From NCBI GenBank assembly GCA_018257865.1, contig JAEUBA010000054.1:159318-223317 (forward strand): DNA of 64,000 bases. Direction: 5' to 3'. Positions 35,095 to 48,400 of the stretch are shown here, piece by piece; within the stretch, counting starts at the first letter, position 1; each line of letters opens with the position of its first letter. This stretch comes from Stereocaulon alpinum (taxonomy: Eukaryota > Ascomycota > Lecanoromycetes > Lecanorales > Stereocaulaceae). The notes beneath the pieces are model-generated. The model was not told the DNA's origin. It saw only the letters and a list, made by a program, of their open reading frames with translations, and searched no databases. Both the position numbers and the translations under genes were made by a program.

Positions 35095-36606
35095 CTTAGT
35101 TGAAGGATTTGGAAACAGTCGGTTGACAATGGCGCTGTAGGATGAGGAGAACTTGTTGGTTGAGGAGTGATCAAAATCAAGCGAAGATCAGAGTAAATGA
35201 GGAGAAAGAAAATCACGTTGCAATGTGGATTGTCCTCAGAATATGAGTCTATAGGCGTCTCCAGGTCTTCTGTATCTTACCTAGAGCTGGTGCTTATCTC
35301 ATGTATCTCTGCCCCCGCCCCCATGCCTTTCCTCATAAATACCAATGGCGTATTGATCCTAGCAGCTATCAAATCTCCGCAATCCATCGAGATACAGACA
35401 TGTAGAATAAAGTATGCATTTTCATCTTCACGGGCGCCAATACAAGTCTATGACGCTTCACCCTGTTCATTGGCAGGCAGATAAGAAGGTCGCATCGAAG
35501 CTGATCCAAAAGTACTCGTAACCGAGTCGGCATCCCCGACATTGAAATACGATCCTCCCTCCTACTGGGATCGGTCCTACATCCCATGTGGAGATTCACC
35601 CCGTGGATACTGAAGCCAAAGGTAGCGGAGAAAGCCGCCGACTACCCAATCACGTTTACAATTTTGAGGCCTGTGAGCCCTATACTTATCGGTCCAATTG
35701 AAGCTATCAGGAAAGTCCTGATTAAGCTGGCCGCAATTGAAGGGTAGCCGCTAAGCGGCATAGGGTTAGACGCACATAGTCGGACGATACTGAGCTTTAG
35801 TGTGAAGCAATTAGCGTGTATCTGGGCTTCGACAATTCCCGAATGGTAGATCTCATAGCGCGTGAGCTGACGAGTACTTCATTATCGCCTTTTGTTCCTG
35901 GAGTGAGGTATATGGCTAGTCCAGATATAGTTAGCTTAGCACTTGCGAAAACTGAATCGCATAGGCAGCAGTTTTTCAGCCGTTACACACCACAACCCTG
36001 ACTCTCGTCCCTTCATCGGTTCAGGAACGAGAGGATGCAATTTTGTCAAAGAATCGTGTGATTTCAGATCAAGCTCAAGTCTAAAAGGGTCTACTTTACG
36101 TGGCCTCATGTTGAATCACCTTTCTGATGATAGCTCGTCCTCACACTAAAGTGACAGGTCCATCAACCCACCAAGCAGAAGATCGCTTTGGACCTGATTT
36201 CGCTAGGTGCGCAGCAGGGGTTAGCAGCGGTAAGTTTTGCCGATGACAATCCGTATCGATGCAGGGTCAGCTGCCATCACCTTCATGTGTAACACTGGAC
36301 TATGCCTCGCATAGTTTCTTTCCTTGCTCCCCCTCAACAACCAGTTTCTCGGATCAGCCTTAGACTCAGTCAGCACTAGCTCGTTCCTCTCGACTGCCCT
36401 ATGACCTGTCCCAGCAATTTCTGTTACAATATTTCCTTCAAGAGCCCGACTGAGCCCGACTGCGCAATAACCATCAGAGCAGACGTGAGCCTCGGTATGA
36501 CGTAGAAATCTTCATTCCTATTTTCGTTACATGACATATCGTATTATCTTGCGTTGATCAATTGCAAAGTTTGAAGAAACGTTTGCGCGCCCCAGGACTG
36601 TCAACA
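35095..36606. other. Intergenic; upstream region of the SDR gene
   Basis: About 1.5 kb between two genes transcribed away from each other. It holds the promoters of the membrane protein gene and the SDR gene. No coding region was recognised. A tandem CCCGACTGAG repeat lies at 36442-36461. Confidence 0.5.
36442..36461 (+). promoter_or_regulatory. Tandem GAGCCCGACT sites upstream of the SDR gene
   Basis: Two head-to-tail copies of GAGCCCGACT (CCCGACT at 36445 and 36455), about 150 bp before the SDR start. The same core recurs upstream of the MFS, PKS, P450 and crotonase genes. Regulatory function is inference. Confidence 0.35.
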
Positions 36607-37771
36607 ATGTCTGGCCAAATGGGGCAAATGTTCCCTCCCTCCGCAAGATTCACGGAGAAGGAGCTTCCAGACCAGGCAGGCAAGGTGCGAGAACCATCGC
36701 TCATCTCCAACTCGCCACTGTCTTCGTCCTCTCATGCGCAGGTTAATCACACTAACAGCTGCCCAGGTGTTCCTCGTAACTGGTGGCGCCTCAGGTCTCG
36801 GCTTGGAGCTCGTAAAGATTCTCTATGCCCACAACGCGAAGGTGTACATCGCAGCCCGCTCAGAACAGAAAGCCTCCAAGGCCGTAGCTTCGATCGAAAG
36901 TAGCGTTCCGAAAAGCAAAGGCGAGCTGGTTTTCCACCATCTCGATCTCAACGACCTGACACTAGTAAAACAATCCGCCAATTTATTCCTCTCCAAAGAG
37001 AAGCGGCTCGACGTATTATGGAACAATGCCGGCGTAATGACTCCCCCACAAGGGTCGAAAACGAAACAGAATTACGAGGCCCAGCTTGGAACAAATTGTC
37101 TAGGCCCATTTCTTTTCACACAAATCTTGACACCTCTCCTTGTTGAAACTGCTAAATCTGCGCCGCGAGATAGCGTCAGGGTGGTGTGGCTTTCGTCGTC
37201 GGCTGCAGAAACCACAGCGCCAAAAGGGGGAATTGTCCTGACGAATCTGGATTACAAAAAGGACGAGTCAGCCTGGTACAAGTATGGGGTCAGCAAAGCC
37301 GGCAATATATTCTACAGCAACGAGTTCGCAAAACGGCACAAAGCCGACGGCGTTCTCAGCGTGGTATGTGCAAAACCATCGATTGTCTGCCGACTTCTAA
37401 ACGCTTACGAGTGATCCGTGCAGTCTCTAAACCCCGGCTTTCTGAAAACGGACCTTCAGCGCCATGTGTCGGGCATCCAAGCCATCCTCTTGAACATGCT
37501 CCTCCGCCCTCCGATTTATGGCGCATACACAGAGCTTTTTGCTGGTTTATCACCAGAAATTACACTCGAAAGAACGGGCGCGTGGAGTTCGTCTACATTT
37601 CATTTCACCGTGCCCATGCTGACTTGGTGTATGGCAGTCATACCCTGGGGCCGGTTCGGTACTCTGAGGAAGGATGTCGAGGCCTCTGGAAAGGCTAAAA
37701 GTGAAGGTGGTAATGGACGTGGAAGAGAGTTCTGGGAGTGGAGCGAGGAACAGGTCCAAGCGTACCTGTGA
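36607..37771 (+). CDS. Short-chain dehydrogenase/reductase (retinol dehydrogenase-like)
   Basis: Exons 36607-36684, 36767-37363 and 37424-37771 give 340 residues if read through. A further 51-nt intron at 37587-37637 (GTTCGT...GCTGAC...GGCAG) is likely: removing it joins ERTGAW to IIPWGRFG, the usual end of this family, leaving 323 residues. Its length is a multiple of three, so the frame hides it. SDR motifs: cofactor loop TGGASGLG (~31-38), NNAGV (~112), catalytic Ser in VVWLSSSAAE (~170) and YGVSK (Tyr ~199, Lys ~203). The N-terminal TGxxxGxG type with an Ala/Arg after strand 2 (YIAARSEQ) suggests NADP preference. Tandem CCCGACT sites upstream and the neighbouring MFS and PKS genes make it a candidate tailoring enzyme of the cluster; substrate unknown. 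Confidence 0.9.
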
Positions 37772-38835
37772 GGTAGCCTGCCCATGTTCCGGTGTTCATG
37801 GAGCTTGGAATGGTTCGAGCGGATTTTGATATTTTAGCGAGCATAGCTTTTTGCAGTCTGCTTTGGCTCTATTTGGTTTCTCATGCATCCCTCGAAGCTC
37901 TGTTGAACATTCTCATTAGTAAGTTATCTCGAGACTTGTAGCGTTGCGCTTTTGATCTCTGAATGTGCGAGCCCATGGACATTTCGAGCTATTAGGAGGA
38001 CAGAGATTCAGCTGCGGAGTCACCTACCACGCGACTATTGGAATGAAGCAAATCTCTGCGATATCTAAAGCAATGCGTGTTCAAGAACATTCATCATATA
38101 AAGTGATCGCTTTCGTGCATTTTCTCCCTCGAAGATCACATTGGTATTCAAGCAACGTTACTCCATCTAGTCTAGTTCTTTTTGGGGGGTGAGTGTAGAT
38201 GAAGATGCAGGATCGGGTACCAAGCGCCAATGGATTTGACAATAATGGTGCAGGGTGTCCAAGGTCGTAACAGGTGTAGCGCGCCCGACGGCGCCCGACT
38301 GCGCCCGACTGAACCCTGACTGCAATTGACTGCAAGGCAAACAACAAATCATCCAATAAACGGTAGCTTGGCCATAGTTCCGAGTCCCATGATTCCATGC
38401 ATCGTTCAGGGATGTGCATGTCCATCTGGTTGTTGCTCGTAGTAGAATTTCATGCCAAGATACTAGTATGTCGGTCACTCTTAGCTAGCTTCGCCGATTT
38501 TCAGTAGCTATGAAAGGCTAGATCCCGTGCCGGCCCGCTCCTATAGGTAGGCTATCCAGGTCTCCCGGGCTGATAATCTATCCGATTGGGGTCAGCCTGC
38601 CAGGGAGTAGGGGGTGCTGACAACCAATCGCTGTAAACTGTGTATTGTTCTCCGTCTTTGTTCTTCTGTTCTTCTGTTCTTCTGCTCTTCTTGCTTGTTG
38701 AAAACTTTGTGATTTCCTCTCCAATACTCCACATCAACAGAAAGTCGTTGACTGTTATTCTACTTGTCTGCCCCTATCGAACACGTTACCTTCGTATATC
38801 TCGAATCTTGCTTTAGCACAGTGTGCGCCTACCGA
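37772..38835. other. Intergenic; MFS gene upstream region
   Basis: About 1.06 kb between two plus-strand genes. It contains a decamer tandem repeat (38281-38330) and, at 38655-38695, a pyrimidine-rich TTCTTCTG repeat close to the MFS start. No ORF with a recognisable product. Confidence 0.55.
38281..38330 (+). repeat. Decamer tandem repeat GCGCCCGACT with decay at one end
   Basis: Units read GCGCCCGACG, GCGCCCGACT, GCGCCCGACT, then diverged GAACCCTGACT and GCAATTGACT. It lies about 510-550 bp upstream of the MFS start codon. The unit contains the same CCCGACT core found upstream of other cluster genes, so it may be an array of binding sites as well as a minisatellite. Confidence 0.6.
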
Positions 38836-40816
38836 ATGGAGCCATCGGTGGGCTCAGAAAAATCCAAGCCAGAGCTGATGGTTCCAAAAGGAGTGCAGGG
38901 AATGGAAGACATTGTTGAGCCACCAGCCAAGTCAGAGTCGACGGATATGGCAGAGTCGAGATCAGAAGAGGTGGAAAGGTTCAAACCAGGATGGCGGCTT
39001 CTAGCTGCCTTTGCTTCAATTGCTATTGTCAACCTTGCTACCGCTTTGGATGCTACCATTATTTCTGTAGCATTGCCGGTAAGATTCATCATCTGATGAT
39101 AAGTCGTACAATCTTCACAGCTTTCTTGCGGACTAACTTTTGACACTCTCCTAGGTAATGACTGTCGCCCTTCACGGCAATGCTTATGAAGCCTTCTGGG
39201 CTGGAACCTCATTCCTCCTGACTTCCATGGTATGGCAGCCTAATTTCGTCGCTTTCTCCCATCTGTGGGGTCGTCGTCCTCTCCTTCTCCTGGCCCTTAC
39301 CTTCTTCACTGTCGGTTCCATTGTCTGCGCAGTATCAAAGAACTTCACGATGATGCTGGTTGGTCGTTCCATCCAAGGCACTGGGGGAGGAGGCATCATC
39401 GCTCTCACAGAAATTCTCATAACCGACATGGTGCCTCTACGCGAGCGAGGCAACTACTTCGCTCTTATCAGCATCGTCTGGGCCATAGGTAGCGTGGCAG
39501 GACCCCTGGTTGGGGGCGCTCTCGCTCAAGCAGGTGCCTGGCGCTGGATGTTCTATCTCAATCTGCCCATTGTGGCTATTGGTTTCGCCGGCATCATTGC
39601 CTTTCTCAAACTCGAGAGTCGGAAACTTGCTCTCAAACAAAAGCTTCTCGAACTCGACTACCTCGGCTCTGTCATCTTCCTCGCTTCTTCAACATCCTTC
39701 CTCGTAGGAATCACCTGGGGCGGCGTCATGTACACTTGGTCAAGCTGGCACACTCTGGTTCCCATCATCGTCGGCCTATTCGGTCTCTCACTCTTTGTCA
39801 TCTATGAAGCAAAATTTGCCACCTACACCCTCCTCCCTCTTGGAATATTCAGAAACAAAGACACTAATATTGCCTACTTTCTCACTTGGATCCATGGCAT
39901 CATCCTTTGGTCCATCCTCTACTACATGCCTCTTTTCTTCGAAGGAGCGCAGGATTTTACCCCAATCCTCGCCGGAGTCTCTGCGCTTCCGCAATCGCTG
40001 ACTGTCGTCCCTTGCGCTGCGCTTGTTGGCGTCATTTCTGCCAAAACAGGCAACTACCGCTGGGCGCTCTGGCTCGGCTGGACGCTGACCACCTTGGGTG
40101 TCGGCCTGCTCTACCTCCTCTCACCCACGACTACCATCCCAGCTTGGATATTCCTCATGCTGGTCTCTGGCATCGGCATCGGCCTTCTCTTTCCCGCCAT
40201 GGCCCTTGCGATCCAAGCCTCCGCCCCGCCAAAAGATATCGCCATCGCCGCCGCAATGTTCACGTTCTTCCGCTGCTTCGGTCAAACTATCGGTGTCGCC
40301 ATCGGTGGTGTGGTCTTTCAGAATCGAATGGCTGCCAATTTGGCAGGCTACCCTTCCCTATCAGACTCTGCTGTAACATACAGCCTTAACGTTGTTTCAC
40401 TTATACGTCAGATCAACGCCATGCCGGATGCAGATCCAACGAAAACAATCCTCAAGACTGCCTTGGCGCATAGCATCCGCCCTATCTGGGCGCTTATGTG
40501 TGGATTGGCGGGTCTTGCCCTTATGACTACAGTCTTTATCAAGGGTTATGATCTGGACCAGAAGTTGGCCACGGAGCAAGGCTTTGAAGGGCAGGAGAAG
40601 AAAACCTTGAAAGAAGGGGTCCACGACCCCGAAGTGGCCGCTGCCGTAAAATCCGACGCTGTTGTAGTTGAAAAGACGGACACAGATGCAGTCACTGTGG
40701 ACGTCTCTGATCTGGATCCTAGCGCAGCTAGAAGCGAACAGACGGACATCGCCGCTGATTACTTGGTCCTAGAAAAGACGGCGGGATCAAAAGAACAGCC
40801 CATCGATCATACCTAA
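38836..40816 (+). CDS. MFS transporter, DHA2 (14-helix drug:H+ antiporter) type
   Basis: Exons 38836-39078 and 39155-40816 give 634 residues; intron GTAAGA...CCTAG joins ISVALP to VMTVALHGNAYEAFWAG. The start MEPSVGSEKSK is the first in-frame ATG of the frame. After a ~55-residue acidic cytosolic leader come the first helix (FASIAIVNLATALDATIIS, containing the LDATI motif of DHA2 proteins), FSHLWGRRPLLLL (motif A region) and VGRSIQGTGGGGIIALTEIL (motif B). Next comes GNYFALISIVWAIGSVAGPLVGG (motif C, antiporter signature), then further helices to about 14 in all and a long acidic C-terminal tail. Proteins of this type export fungal metabolites and drugs from the plasma membrane. Its place next to the PKS gene and the CCCGACT array upstream suggest it exports the cluster product or protects the producer. 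Confidence 0.93.
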
Positions 40817-42436
40817 AGGGAAGAGGCAAGGGTACTCACCTAGCTTATCTGCACTGTTCTTAGCCATTTCTGTCACGAAGGTCACGGAATTTCTCAAGCA
40901 TGTCTGGTTTCGCTTTATCGTGGATCCATGTTGGCACAAGAGACATTAGAATTGCTTTGCCTCGGATTATCTTGGCTATTCTTGCTCAAACCCCGATTGA
41001 GGCACTCGAGGCAATCTTCAGGTCTAGTTGACAAAGGTTTGCTTCGCTTGTTGATTGGTTGATTGACCAACCGCCTCTCACTGTCATGCTACAGTTTGTA
41101 CGTGCTGTTGAAACGAAGTCAATTTGACTCACTACCTAATTTAGTTGACTGGGGTAGATAGCTCTATTAGGGTTAGTCCTAGTATTCTATCGCGCTGATA
41201 GACAGCCGAGTCTCATAGATAGATACTGAGACTGCCTGTGGAAAATAGATCTTGATATTGTTATGAGGTTGTTCTCAGGGGCAAATGCCCTCTAATTGCT
41301 TTTACCTCCCCCCCTAACCCCAACGCTCATAATCCACCGCCAACATGATGGAGAAACGGGCTGATACAACACCCATTCCCATGTTAGCAAGACATTACTC
41401 GGCTTATACATGGCTCCATCTGAGTATAATACCAAGACGCTCATCATTTGGTCTGTTCCTTAGGCTATTCCTGCAGTCTACCATGGATATGCAAGTCTCG
41501 CTGCTGCTATGATCATTTGACCATGTCTTCCTCTCTTCGTACATACCAAGATCTTATTCCACTCCTGATTCAGGTCGCGCTCTTATTGTCCAGAGATCTG
41601 ACTCACACGCTTGACGAGGGATCGAGTACCTTAGGCACCTGCTTCGTCGTCACAAGCCGATAATAGGTCTTCACACTGTTCTCTGTTACCTTACTCACGT
41701 AGAATCGTCCCATTCTCAGACACGCCAAGCCTATCATCCTACTGGAATGAGTCGCGAATACCAAGTCCATAAGTGGAGCCATGATTTCCGGCAAAGCCCA
41801 AGTACATAAGACCTTGACCTACAGAAACCTTAACGTGACGGCAGATCTACGCTATCAGATGACAAGCCGCGCTCGCTATGTGTGTTCAGGGACGGAGTAA
41901 GAGGCGCGCAAGGCGTTTGACCGTTCTTGCGTCACTCATTCATAGGAAGGGAGGGAAAACTATCTGTTAATCATGATTGATCATCTTACCAAGGGAGACC
42001 ATATCCGATGGGTGTGATGTGATATACAGCATACACGGTGCATACGTGTATGCCATCGTCTAAGCCCTTTTCTTGGTTTCACTTGTACCGCTGTGCCAAT
42101 GATCGTGATTAATACAACAATCGCATATCGGGTACATCAACAGTGCGTAGACTTGTTTATCACTTTACTTTGCATTTTTGAGGGATGATGAGTGAGGAAG
42201 TCTTCTCGCATTTCGCTACTGTAAGACTCTTGTCAATATCTAATAACCCGACAGTAGACCTACGCAGAAGCAGTGTGACCATACGCCAGAACAGGTGAGG
42301 ATACAATTAAGTCAGACCCATGACGCACAAATAGGCCGGAACCGTTCTAACGGGAAGCGCATCAAAAGTGGATGACCACAGTAGGTCCGAGTTGGCGGCG
42401 GTGTGGAAGTATTGGGGAAAAACTTTCATCATCAGT
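40817..42436. other. Convergent intergenic region, no gene recognised
   Basis: 1.6 kb between the 3' ends of the MFS and PKS genes. Short frames (41448-41663, 41603-41794) carry no motif. No transposon signature or tRNA was recognised. Confidence 0.5.
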
Positions 42437-45400
42437 CTACTTTCTAGCCTGAAACTTCTCCTTCAATTTTGCCGCCGCCTGCTCGCCCAGATGCGTGATG
42501 CTGTTCGAATTGACCACTTCCAGCACAGTAAATTCCGCCCCTACCTTCTGCCGGAACCAGTTACGCAACTCGATACTGACCAGCGAGTCAACCCCGAGAC
42601 TCATCAGCGGCACGTCCAAAGGGGGTTCCTCGTCACTGCGCATCATGAAGCCGAACAGCGTGGTGCCTGTCTCCTTAGCTAGGAAAGCGATCGAATCATT
42701 CAGATCTAGGAGTGCTGGGTTTTTGCTCGCGTCACGCAGGAACTGCTTGAGGCCTTCTTCGTTGCCAAAAGAGACGGAGGTCCCGGTGCCGAGGGACTCG
42801 AGGTTGCGGTACACTGCCATACGAGGATCCTTCTTCCAAATGGTGCGGTTGTTCGGTGCGGAGAGTGGGAGAGTAGAGCGGACCCCAATGGCGACTTGGC
42901 TCGGGTTAACGTAACTAGCTGCATTGTTGCGAGGAGAAGTGGCAGCTACAGATGAAGATTGGCGAAGTTGTGGTGGCGGGCTTGAGCGATCTATCATAAG
43001 TTGGAGGGAGTCGAGGAGATCTTGCTCGTGGAGCGTGTGTAGGGAGGTGGCGCGAAGGGCTTCTAGAATGCTACTGTTCTGACTCAGGTATCCTACATCC
43101 TCCATGGCGCCGATGTCAAGCACTGATGCTGGAAGGCCAAGTGAGTGGCGATATTGTACGAAAGCGTCGAGGAAGGTATTGCCACTCGCGTAATTTGCCT
43201 GACCCCATTGCCCACCTATTCCGGAGACGGAGCTGAAGAGGAAGAAGAAATCGAGCGGTTGCTTCTGCCCAAGTAGTGCGTCGTGCAGATTCCATGTGCC
43301 CTGTACTTTCGGCAGAAGAGCTGTCTGCCATTGTTCGAAGGTCATCTCTCCCAACGCAGCATCCTAGAGAACGCGTCAGGTTAATCTTGTAAGTAAAAGC
43401 TGCAAAACGGTGTTGCTCACACTGAGTACCATGGAAGCTTGAAGTACGCCTGCGATAGGTTTTGCAGCAGAGGACACGACGCGTTTGACGTCTGAGAGGT
43501 TGGTAACACTACCAGAGAATGTCTGAACCGAACATCCACGGGCTGCTAATTCCATCATGTAAGGGTCCTCGTTGGTCACTGAGCCGGCAGATCGTGACAA
43601 AAAGGTTAGATGCCTTGCGCCTTTCTCGACCATCCAAGACGCGATAGACCGACCAAGACCGCCAAGACCTCCGATGAAAAGATAAGACGCATCGGCACGA
43701 AGGACTAGATCTCTTGAAAGCGTTGTGGTGTCCAACTCCATAGGGTCCTTGGGGAAGGTAACGACGATTTTCCCTATGTGAGACCCTTTTTGCATGTAAC
43801 GCATAGCGTCTTCGATATGAGCAGCTTTGAAATATTTGACAGGCGCAATAGGCTTGATGTGGCCCTGCTCGTAGAATATCATAGCGCGACGAAGAAGGCT
43901 AGCGATTGTTAGCAACTCAATCGGACCGATAGCGAGGAAGTACTTACTCATGGATAGCATTGGGCCGATAGAAGCAGATCTGAGACAGATCAAGACCGAC
44001 AAATGTTCGGTTATTCTCGAATAGATTCATTTCTAGCATTCCGTTTCCAACGAAGTCTCGCTTGCCGATTTCGACCATTATCCCAAAATCAGCGACACAC
44101 TTCCAGGATGAGTGTAAAAGTTCACCAGAAAGTGAGTTGAGGACCACATTTACTCCTTTGCCGCCGGTTTCCCTGATTACCTCTGGCAAAAAGCTTGTAT
44201 CTCGTGAATTGTAAATGCGGTCTCGGGGTATACTGAACGTTTCCATGAGAAATTCAACCTTTTCTTGGTTGCCCACAGTGCAGAAGATCTGCCAGAAGCA
44301 GCATTAGTAGATTCTGATAGGATTGTGTAGTAGCTTACTTCAGCTCCTATCATCTTGGCTATTTGGATAGCAGCTATGCCAACACCGCCGCAAGCAGAAT
44401 GTATGAGGACAGTCTAGATAAGCTTTTAGCAAGAATGATATTTCAACAAGCAACATGATTCCTACCTGGCCTTTGGACAGCTTCGCCAAGTCCATCAAGC
44501 CGGCAATGACCGTACCATAAACGAGAGGAATTGTAGCTGCTTCTTCGAAGGCGAGGCTATCGGGAATCTTTGCGCAAAAGAGCTCGCTCATGGACCAGGT
44601 GGTAGAAAAGGATCCATCGGTACAACAGAGAACTCGGTCACCCACTTTGAGGTACTTGACCTCAGGACCAACCTTTCGCACCTGCAGATGTAATGTCAGC
44701 ACTTCCCCCACTAAGATATAAGTCTCTCAAGTCTTGTCGTTTGATGTTGAAAAAGCATTCGACTACGGAAAGCCGTCGCTCCGGCAGCACTCACAATCCC
44801 ACAGCTCTCGCATCCGAGTCCTCTTCCCACGAGTTCTATAATTCCCATCGACATCAATACGTCCTTTGAATAGAGTCAGCTACATGGTATACACAGACAC
44901 ACTTACACAGAGCAGATGGCGTACTGACCTTGAAGTTGAGTCCGACTGCCCTAGTCTCTATCTCGACAAAGTCGTCTTTCAGGTCTGCAGGCTCATCTTG
45001 TTTCCAAGCCAGTGTGGTCAATATGCCCGGCCTACCAATTTCCAATTTCTTAGGATAGGAGTCATCCTTTGCCGACAAGAGCTCATTAGATACCGAGATC
45101 CAATGATATCTGCCAACCTGGACCCTTCCATCTGAGAGGACATATTCGAGGACAGGATCATTGTCAGCATCCCGAACGCGGTGCTGAAATTCATGTAGGA
45201 CATCAGCAGTGATTCTCCATCCATGTGCATCATCGAGATCTTCCAGCTCGAGCGTTGCAAAGTCTATGAGAAGTTCCTTGCGGATCGTTCGAGCCATGCC
45301 GAGGATCAAAGAGTAGTTGGGATCGACACAACCATTTTGGGCTGCGCCGGTCACCCAAAGTATCCCAGCATCCTGGATTCGAGAGATAAGGCTTTTGAAG

Positions 45401-48400
45401 GCGTTGAAATCTTTCTTTGTAGCAGAGTAGAGAAAAAGTGCTTCAAGGTCGAGAACCGAAACAATGTCTTGTCCGGATATTGGTTTCTGATCGACCGTAC
45501 AGAAGTCCAGCTCATACTGCTTTTCGCGAAGCTGCTGAATGATCCCTGAAGACCGCTGCTTTAGCTCGCCGCTCCACAATACGGTTATTCGCTTCGATTT
45601 CTCTTCACGAACTGGGATGGCAATGATGTTGTTAAGTAGATGTCCATCGTATGCCATTGCGTCGATTCCACCGAAATCTGCCCTCCTGAGCTCCTTCTCC
45701 CATCTCTCGGGACTCACATATGGCTCGACTGGTCGGCCATCCTCATCACCAAGCCACCAACCAGGGAGAACGCCCATCACATAGTTGATCCATTTCGTCG
45801 AAGGGTCCAATTCTTGGAGAAAGAGGCGACCACGGGGATGGAGTAGCTTCCGCACGTTCGTCAAAGTTTCACAGAGCTTTGGTGTGGCGTGAAGGACATT
45901 GGTGGCCACTACTAGATCGAAATATCCGGCTTCGAAACCCTGCTGCATTGGGTCCTGTGTAATGTCCAAAACAGCGTACTCAAGTCCTTGAATACTTTTG
46001 AAACGCTCTTTTGCTGCCACAAAGAACCCGGCAGAGACATCGGTGTATGTATAAGAGCCGTACATCCTCTCCCCATACTTTGACTGAAGATGCGGTAGGA
46101 TGGTACTGGTTGTCCCGCCTGTGCCAGCTCCTATCTCAAGGATCTTCATATCGGGCTTGTAGTGACCCAGAAGTTCGAAGAACTCTGAGTTATCCCACAA
46201 TTGCATGAAGTCATATACTTTCGTTAGTACATCGTCTTCCATCAGCAAATCCAGCGCATTTGTATTGCCAAGAAAGATGTCCGTGGAATTTTTCAATATT
46301 CGGTGAATTGCGGTCGCGACAGCTGCGGCCTCTGTATTGAGCGTTTGAGCCAGGAGCTGTTCGATTAGGTTTGATCGCTGCGTGTTATCTAATCCTGATA
46401 TGAAGGCGCAATCATGGATGTTTGGATATTGACCCCCAACAGCTAGCTCTCGTCTTGTATCAAGCCATGCGCGAAATTTTGCAAGATGTGGAGAAGCAGT
46501 TTGCACATTCTGCAGTCGGAAGCTCGACTCGATCATACAGGCCAAAGCAAGCCTTTCTACCATAGGGTGGCACTTCGTGATGTCTTTGGCTGGTCGCATG
46601 AGTTGTGCTGCGTCTAGTAGGTTCACGTCACTCTTCCACTCCAACTCAACGGCGGCATGGGGGTCCTCGTTCTGGCCCTCATTATTGTCCCCAAGTGGAG
46701 TCATTCGGAGACCTTTCAAGTTGATGACAAGTTCATCCGCAGAAACGCCTACAAGATTCCCTGAGAGTGTCCCTATGGAGGAAGACTCCGCCTCCGCTTG
46801 GATTGCGATAGTCTCTTTCGCAGGTCTGATGTAGAGCTCTTCGACATGTGTAGGAACTGACAACTTGGTGAACTGGCGACCGACTCCATTGAAGGCTGCG
46901 CAACTGAACAATTGGAAAGAGCTATCAATAGTGGCTGGATGGAGCTGATATGGAGAATCCTTCTCTCCGAGGCTGTCATTTAATGTGGCCACGGCTTTTC
47001 GCTCCGATACATGCGCGCTGATGTTTGATAGGCCGCGGAATCTGGGACCATAGTTGAGGCCAAATCTTGCCATGACACGATACCAAGTACTCGACAGAAC
47101 CTGGCGCTGAAGAGGCTCTATAGCCGGTACCGGCATCTTGTATTCAGCTCCTCCTCTGACTTGGCCAACACAGTGTTTAGTCCATGTTGTAGCGTTCAGT
47201 GAGGCAATCGAAAAGTCGAACCATTCGGAATCGAGAGTAGTAGTGAGGCGAGCCTTGCGAAGATGTGTCTGAACTTCAACGGATTTGCCTTCATTGAGGA
47301 TGAGCGCCGAAATGAAATCGACGTTTCTGACAGTATAGTCGTTCGTGCTGGTAAGTTGTCTAACAGCCTCACCAATCATAGCAATATAGCCAGCTGCTGG
47401 TAGTAAGATATCATGAGCGATTTCGTGGTCTTGAATCCATGGAACGTTATCAAGACGCAACATGTTCCTCCATGTCGGATCGACCTCAGATGTTTCGGCA
47501 AGCCGCGCACCTAGGATTTCATGATGAGGAAATTTGCGCTGCCGCCATTCCTTCGATAAACGGCTCTCGTACCAATATTGACCGTCGTAGTTCCACGGGT
47601 AAGTTGGGAGATCGGTCAGGAACTCACCAGAGGGGTTAATGGAATCAAAGTTGACATCCACATTACTGATCCACAGTTCCCCAGCGGTCTTCAGCAAAGC
47701 CGTCAGCGCGTCCTCGTTCCGGACCAACGAAGGCACATAGTGCGCGTCCTTCGCCTCCTTCCTGATTATCTGCCTGATTGGCCCTGCAAGAGCTGAGTGA
47801 GGTCCTATCTCTAAGAAGACCAGTGGCTGCGGGATGGTTTCAATTATGGCAGTGACAGCAGAGAGGAAAAGAACAGGAGAAGTCATGTTTTTCACCCAGT
47901 AGGAAGTTGAGAGAATTTCGCCGCTCCTCAGCAGGCTCCCAGTAACAGATGAATAGAAAGGTATACTTGGCTCTTTCGCGTGAATAGCTTTACCTAGGAA
48001 TGTTTGATACTTGGATTCGACCGTTTTCATGTGATCTATGCAGTCAGAGAATTAGTGCTGGTCTGAGAGCGGTGGAGAGATGTTTGGACGTGCTAGAAGT
48101 TATGTCTCGGTACTTACGGGAGTGATAAGCGCATTCGACATGTAGGCTCCGAACAAGCACTTCGGCTTGTTCGTCTTGAATGCTGGCCATAATTCGCTCG
48201 AGAATTTCAGTATCGCCTGTGAGTGTAGTACTATTCGGGCTGTTTTCGCAGCCGATGATGACACCGGTGCGAAGATACGGTGTGACCTCATTGCGACCAA
48301 GACCGATAGCAGCCATTCCACCTCGGTGAATCTTCCCAAGACCCAATGTTGCCAATCCACGATAGTAAGCTACAAGAATGGCTTCTTCTGAATTAAGGAC

